The notes beneath the pieces were generated by a model, which was not told where the DNA came from, ran no database searches, and worked only from the letters and a program-made list of their open reading frames with translations. The position numbers and the translations under genes were made by a program. A stretch of DNA of 64,000 nucleotides from Deltaproteobacteria bacterium RIFOXYD12_FULL_56_24 (GTDB lineage Bacteria; Desulfobacterota; Desulfobulbia; Desulfobulbales; Desulfurivibrionaceae): the NCBI GenBank assembly GCA_001799285.1, contig MGTD01000065.1:1-64000 (forward strand). The letters are read 5' to 3'. The stretch's first letter is position 1. The number at the start of each line of letters is the position of its first letter. Shown here in pieces: positions 62,988 to 64,000 of this stretch.

Positions 62988-63163
62988 AAAGAAATGGCGC
63001 TGACCGGGCAAGAGGCTGCGGCATCCTCGCAGTCGCAGGTGTGGCACTGGTCCGGGCCGATCACCCATGACTTGTCATCCCGCAGTTCAAAAACCGCCGG
63101 ACACAACTCCACGCACACCCCGCAACCGATGCAGGTATCCTGATCCACTATTGGTCTAGCCAT
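62984..63163 (-). CDS. Small [4Fe-4S] ferredoxin, altered by an insertion
   Basis: The 59-residue protein reads MARPIVDQDTCIGCGVCVEL, then CPAVFELRDD, ending GPDQCHTCDCEDAAASCPVS and AISL. The cluster ligands are Cys11-x2-Cys14-x2-Cys17-x3-Cys21-Pro and a distal Cys-Pro. The end pair CHTC/DC has additional Cys. GGAGAA precedes the ATG. The stop TAA is inside the miniature element. Before insertion the frame would have continued TTC AGT TAG, ending in Phe-Ser. The change is only at the last two residues, so function is probably kept. Confidence 0.9.
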   Translation of the reverse strand: MARPIVDQDTCIGCGVCVELCPAVFELRDDKSWVIGPDQCHTCDCEDAAASCPVSAISL

Positions 63164-63191
63164 GATTTTCTCCTTTGTTTTTTAAACAATG

Positions 63192-63221
63192 TGTATGGGC
63201 ACGGCATGCTGTGCCCATACA
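63192..63221. repeat. Thirty-base palindrome in the ferredoxin-dgkA gap
   Basis: TGTATGGGCACGGCA and TGCTGTGCCCATACA form a 15-base arm hairpin with one G-T type mismatch. It lies between two divergent starts (ferredoxin 63163, dgkA 63330) and could be an operator or a dispersed palindromic repeat. Confidence 0.6.
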
Positions 63222-63253
63222 GGATTCCGGCCTCAGCTGGAATGACGAAGGGA

Positions 63254-63281
63254 TGGACTTTTTCCTGATCCCGGCTATATT
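63254..63281 (+). promoter_or_regulatory. Possible promoter of dgkA
   Basis: TGGACT (63254-63259) and TATATT (63276-63281) are spaced by 16 bases, about 50 bases before the start at 63330. The -10 is good and the -35 is weak. Confidence 0.4.
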
Positions 63282-63329
63282 GTGACAGTTTTGGCGGCTT
63301 ACGGCAAGAAAACCTCGGAGGAAAATCCC

Positions 63330-63692
63330 ATGGGCAAAAAAAGCGGCACCGGCCTTACCCGCCTGCGAAACGCCTTCGGCTGGTCCATGGCAGGACTCGC
63401 CGCCGCCCTGAAGCACGAAAAGGCCTTTCAGCAGGAGCTTGGCCTCTGCCTCATCCTGGCGCCCCTGGCCCTCTGGCTGGGCGAAACCGGGAGCGAAAAA
63501 GCCCTGCTCCTCGGCTCTCTCTCCCTGGTGCTGATCGTCGAGTTGCTGAACAGCGCCATCGAAGCGGTGGTGGACCGCTTCGGCGACGAAATCCATCCCC
63601 TGTCCGGCCGCGCCAAGGATATTGGCTCGGCCGCGGTGTTTATCGCCTTGGCAAACGTGGCGCTGGTCTGGATTCTGGTCCTCTTCTGCTAA
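63330..63692 (+). CDS. dgkA: Diacylglycerol kinase
   Basis: This inner-membrane protein of about 120 residues has three membrane helices. The family signature reads ELLNSAIEAVVDRFGDEIHPLSGRAKD, with the catalytic Glu in the NSAIE pattern. An amphipathic start (LTRLRNAFGWSMAGLAAALKHEKAF) precedes the helices. It phosphorylates diacylglycerol (or undecaprenol in some relatives) to recycle lipid head-group products. GGAGG lies before the ATG at 63330; an upstream ATG at 63282 is not conserved. Confidence 0.95.
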   Translation: MGKKSGTGLTRLRNAFGWSMAGLAAALKHEKAFQQELGLCLILAPLALWLGETGSEKALLLGSLSLVLIVELLNSAIEAVVDRFGDEIHPLSGRAKDIGSAAVFIALANVALVWILVLFC

Positions 63693-63786
63693 CCTGCGGA
63701 ACCACCGCGGTCAGCCTTCAGCAATCTGCTTTCAGCTTAACGTGTTTAGTTAATTAAGTTTTTTGCTGACCGCTGATAGCAGCTAA

Positions 63787-64000
63787 CTATTTCGCGTACA
63801 TGGCCGCCATCTCCGCCGTGTCCGCGCCAACCTTCTCCTGCCGGAGAAAAAGCGGCGGCAAAACTTCCAGCCCCTCCCCGCCGTCCTTAACCGCCTCCGC
63901 CAGCACCAGCCTGGCCTCCGCGCCCGGCCAGGGATGCACCAGCCGCAACCGCCTCGGCGTCAGCCCGTTTTCCCGCAAGGCGTCAAGCAGAGTTGCTTGC
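63787..64000 (-). CDS. Carboxyl end of a TrmN6/YfiC-like methyltransferase (partial)
   Basis: The frame runs off the right edge. The visible 70 residues include LRENGLTPRRLRLVHPW, AEARLVLAEAVKDGGEGL and VLPPLFLR. This pattern matches the last part of tRNA1(Val) adenine-N6 methyltransferases and related small methyltransferases (YfiC family), after the NPPY motif that is outside the window. The stop is at 63787. The upstream part of the gene is missing, so substrate and exact family cannot be confirmed. Confidence 0.6.
   Translation of the reverse strand, partial: QATLLDALRENGLTPRRLRLVHPWPGAEARLVLAEAVKDGGEGLEVLPPLFLRQEKVGADTAEMAAMYAK

Overview
This is a G+C-rich bacterial chromosome segment carrying housekeeping genes, many sensory and c-di-GMP genes, and an unusual number of small mobile elements. 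The gene content fits a Desulfobacterota (deltaproteobacterial) anaerobe, perhaps Desulfobulbales: small [4Fe-4S] ferredoxins, a bacteriohemerythrin, TrmFO, Cys-rich PAS domains, a stand-alone siroheme-type reductase subunit and numerous hybrid kinases. The taxonomic call is an inference. No rRNA, tRNA or CRISPR array was seen.

Layout. 1-2.1 kb is accessory DNA: the tail of one ParE/RelE-like toxin, an antitoxin with a frameshifted ParE toxin, and a solitary integron gene cassette with its attC site. 2.1-6.9 kb is a minus-strand trpEGDCF operon without adjacent trpBA, preceded by rpsT. 8.0-12.3 kb is the plus-strand cdaA-cdaR-glmM-tlyA group. Then come an SH3 protein, a prephenate dehydratase/ACT/prephenate dehydrogenase fusion, a chemoreceptor, hemerythrin, ferredoxin, adk, trmFO, an M1-peptidase/ChaN/PDZ fusion and a degenerate uracil-DNA glycosylase homologue. 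24-36.6 kb is a signalling island: histidine kinases, three NarL-type regulators, two GGDEF proteins and a PilZ-type protein. 36.8-50.1 kb holds epmA, efp, pepN, a lytic transglycosylase, an M32 carboxypeptidase, a TSUP permease, a siroheme protein and speA. 50.6-54.4 kb has another GGDEF protein, a RAYT transposase remnant and a kinase. 55.2-58.9 kb is a tight operon: vapBC, radical SAM enzyme, CarS-like/metallophosphoesterase fusion and [2Fe-2S] ferredoxin. The end has a giant hybrid kinase, a ferredoxin, dgkA and a methyltransferase tail.

Two results stand out. First, seven intergenic sites carry members or remnants of one miniature transposon family. Its ends begin GTAA, and three copies have perfect 8-bp target duplications (a fourth 7/8), which matches the IS66 signature. 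Copies repeatedly abut or supply stop codons, and some contain a second, roughly 50-bp two-hairpin module. Second, the radical SAM / CarS-phosphoesterase / ferredoxin operon looks like an undescribed lipid- or prenyl-phosphate-modifying pathway. That function is inferred from domains only.
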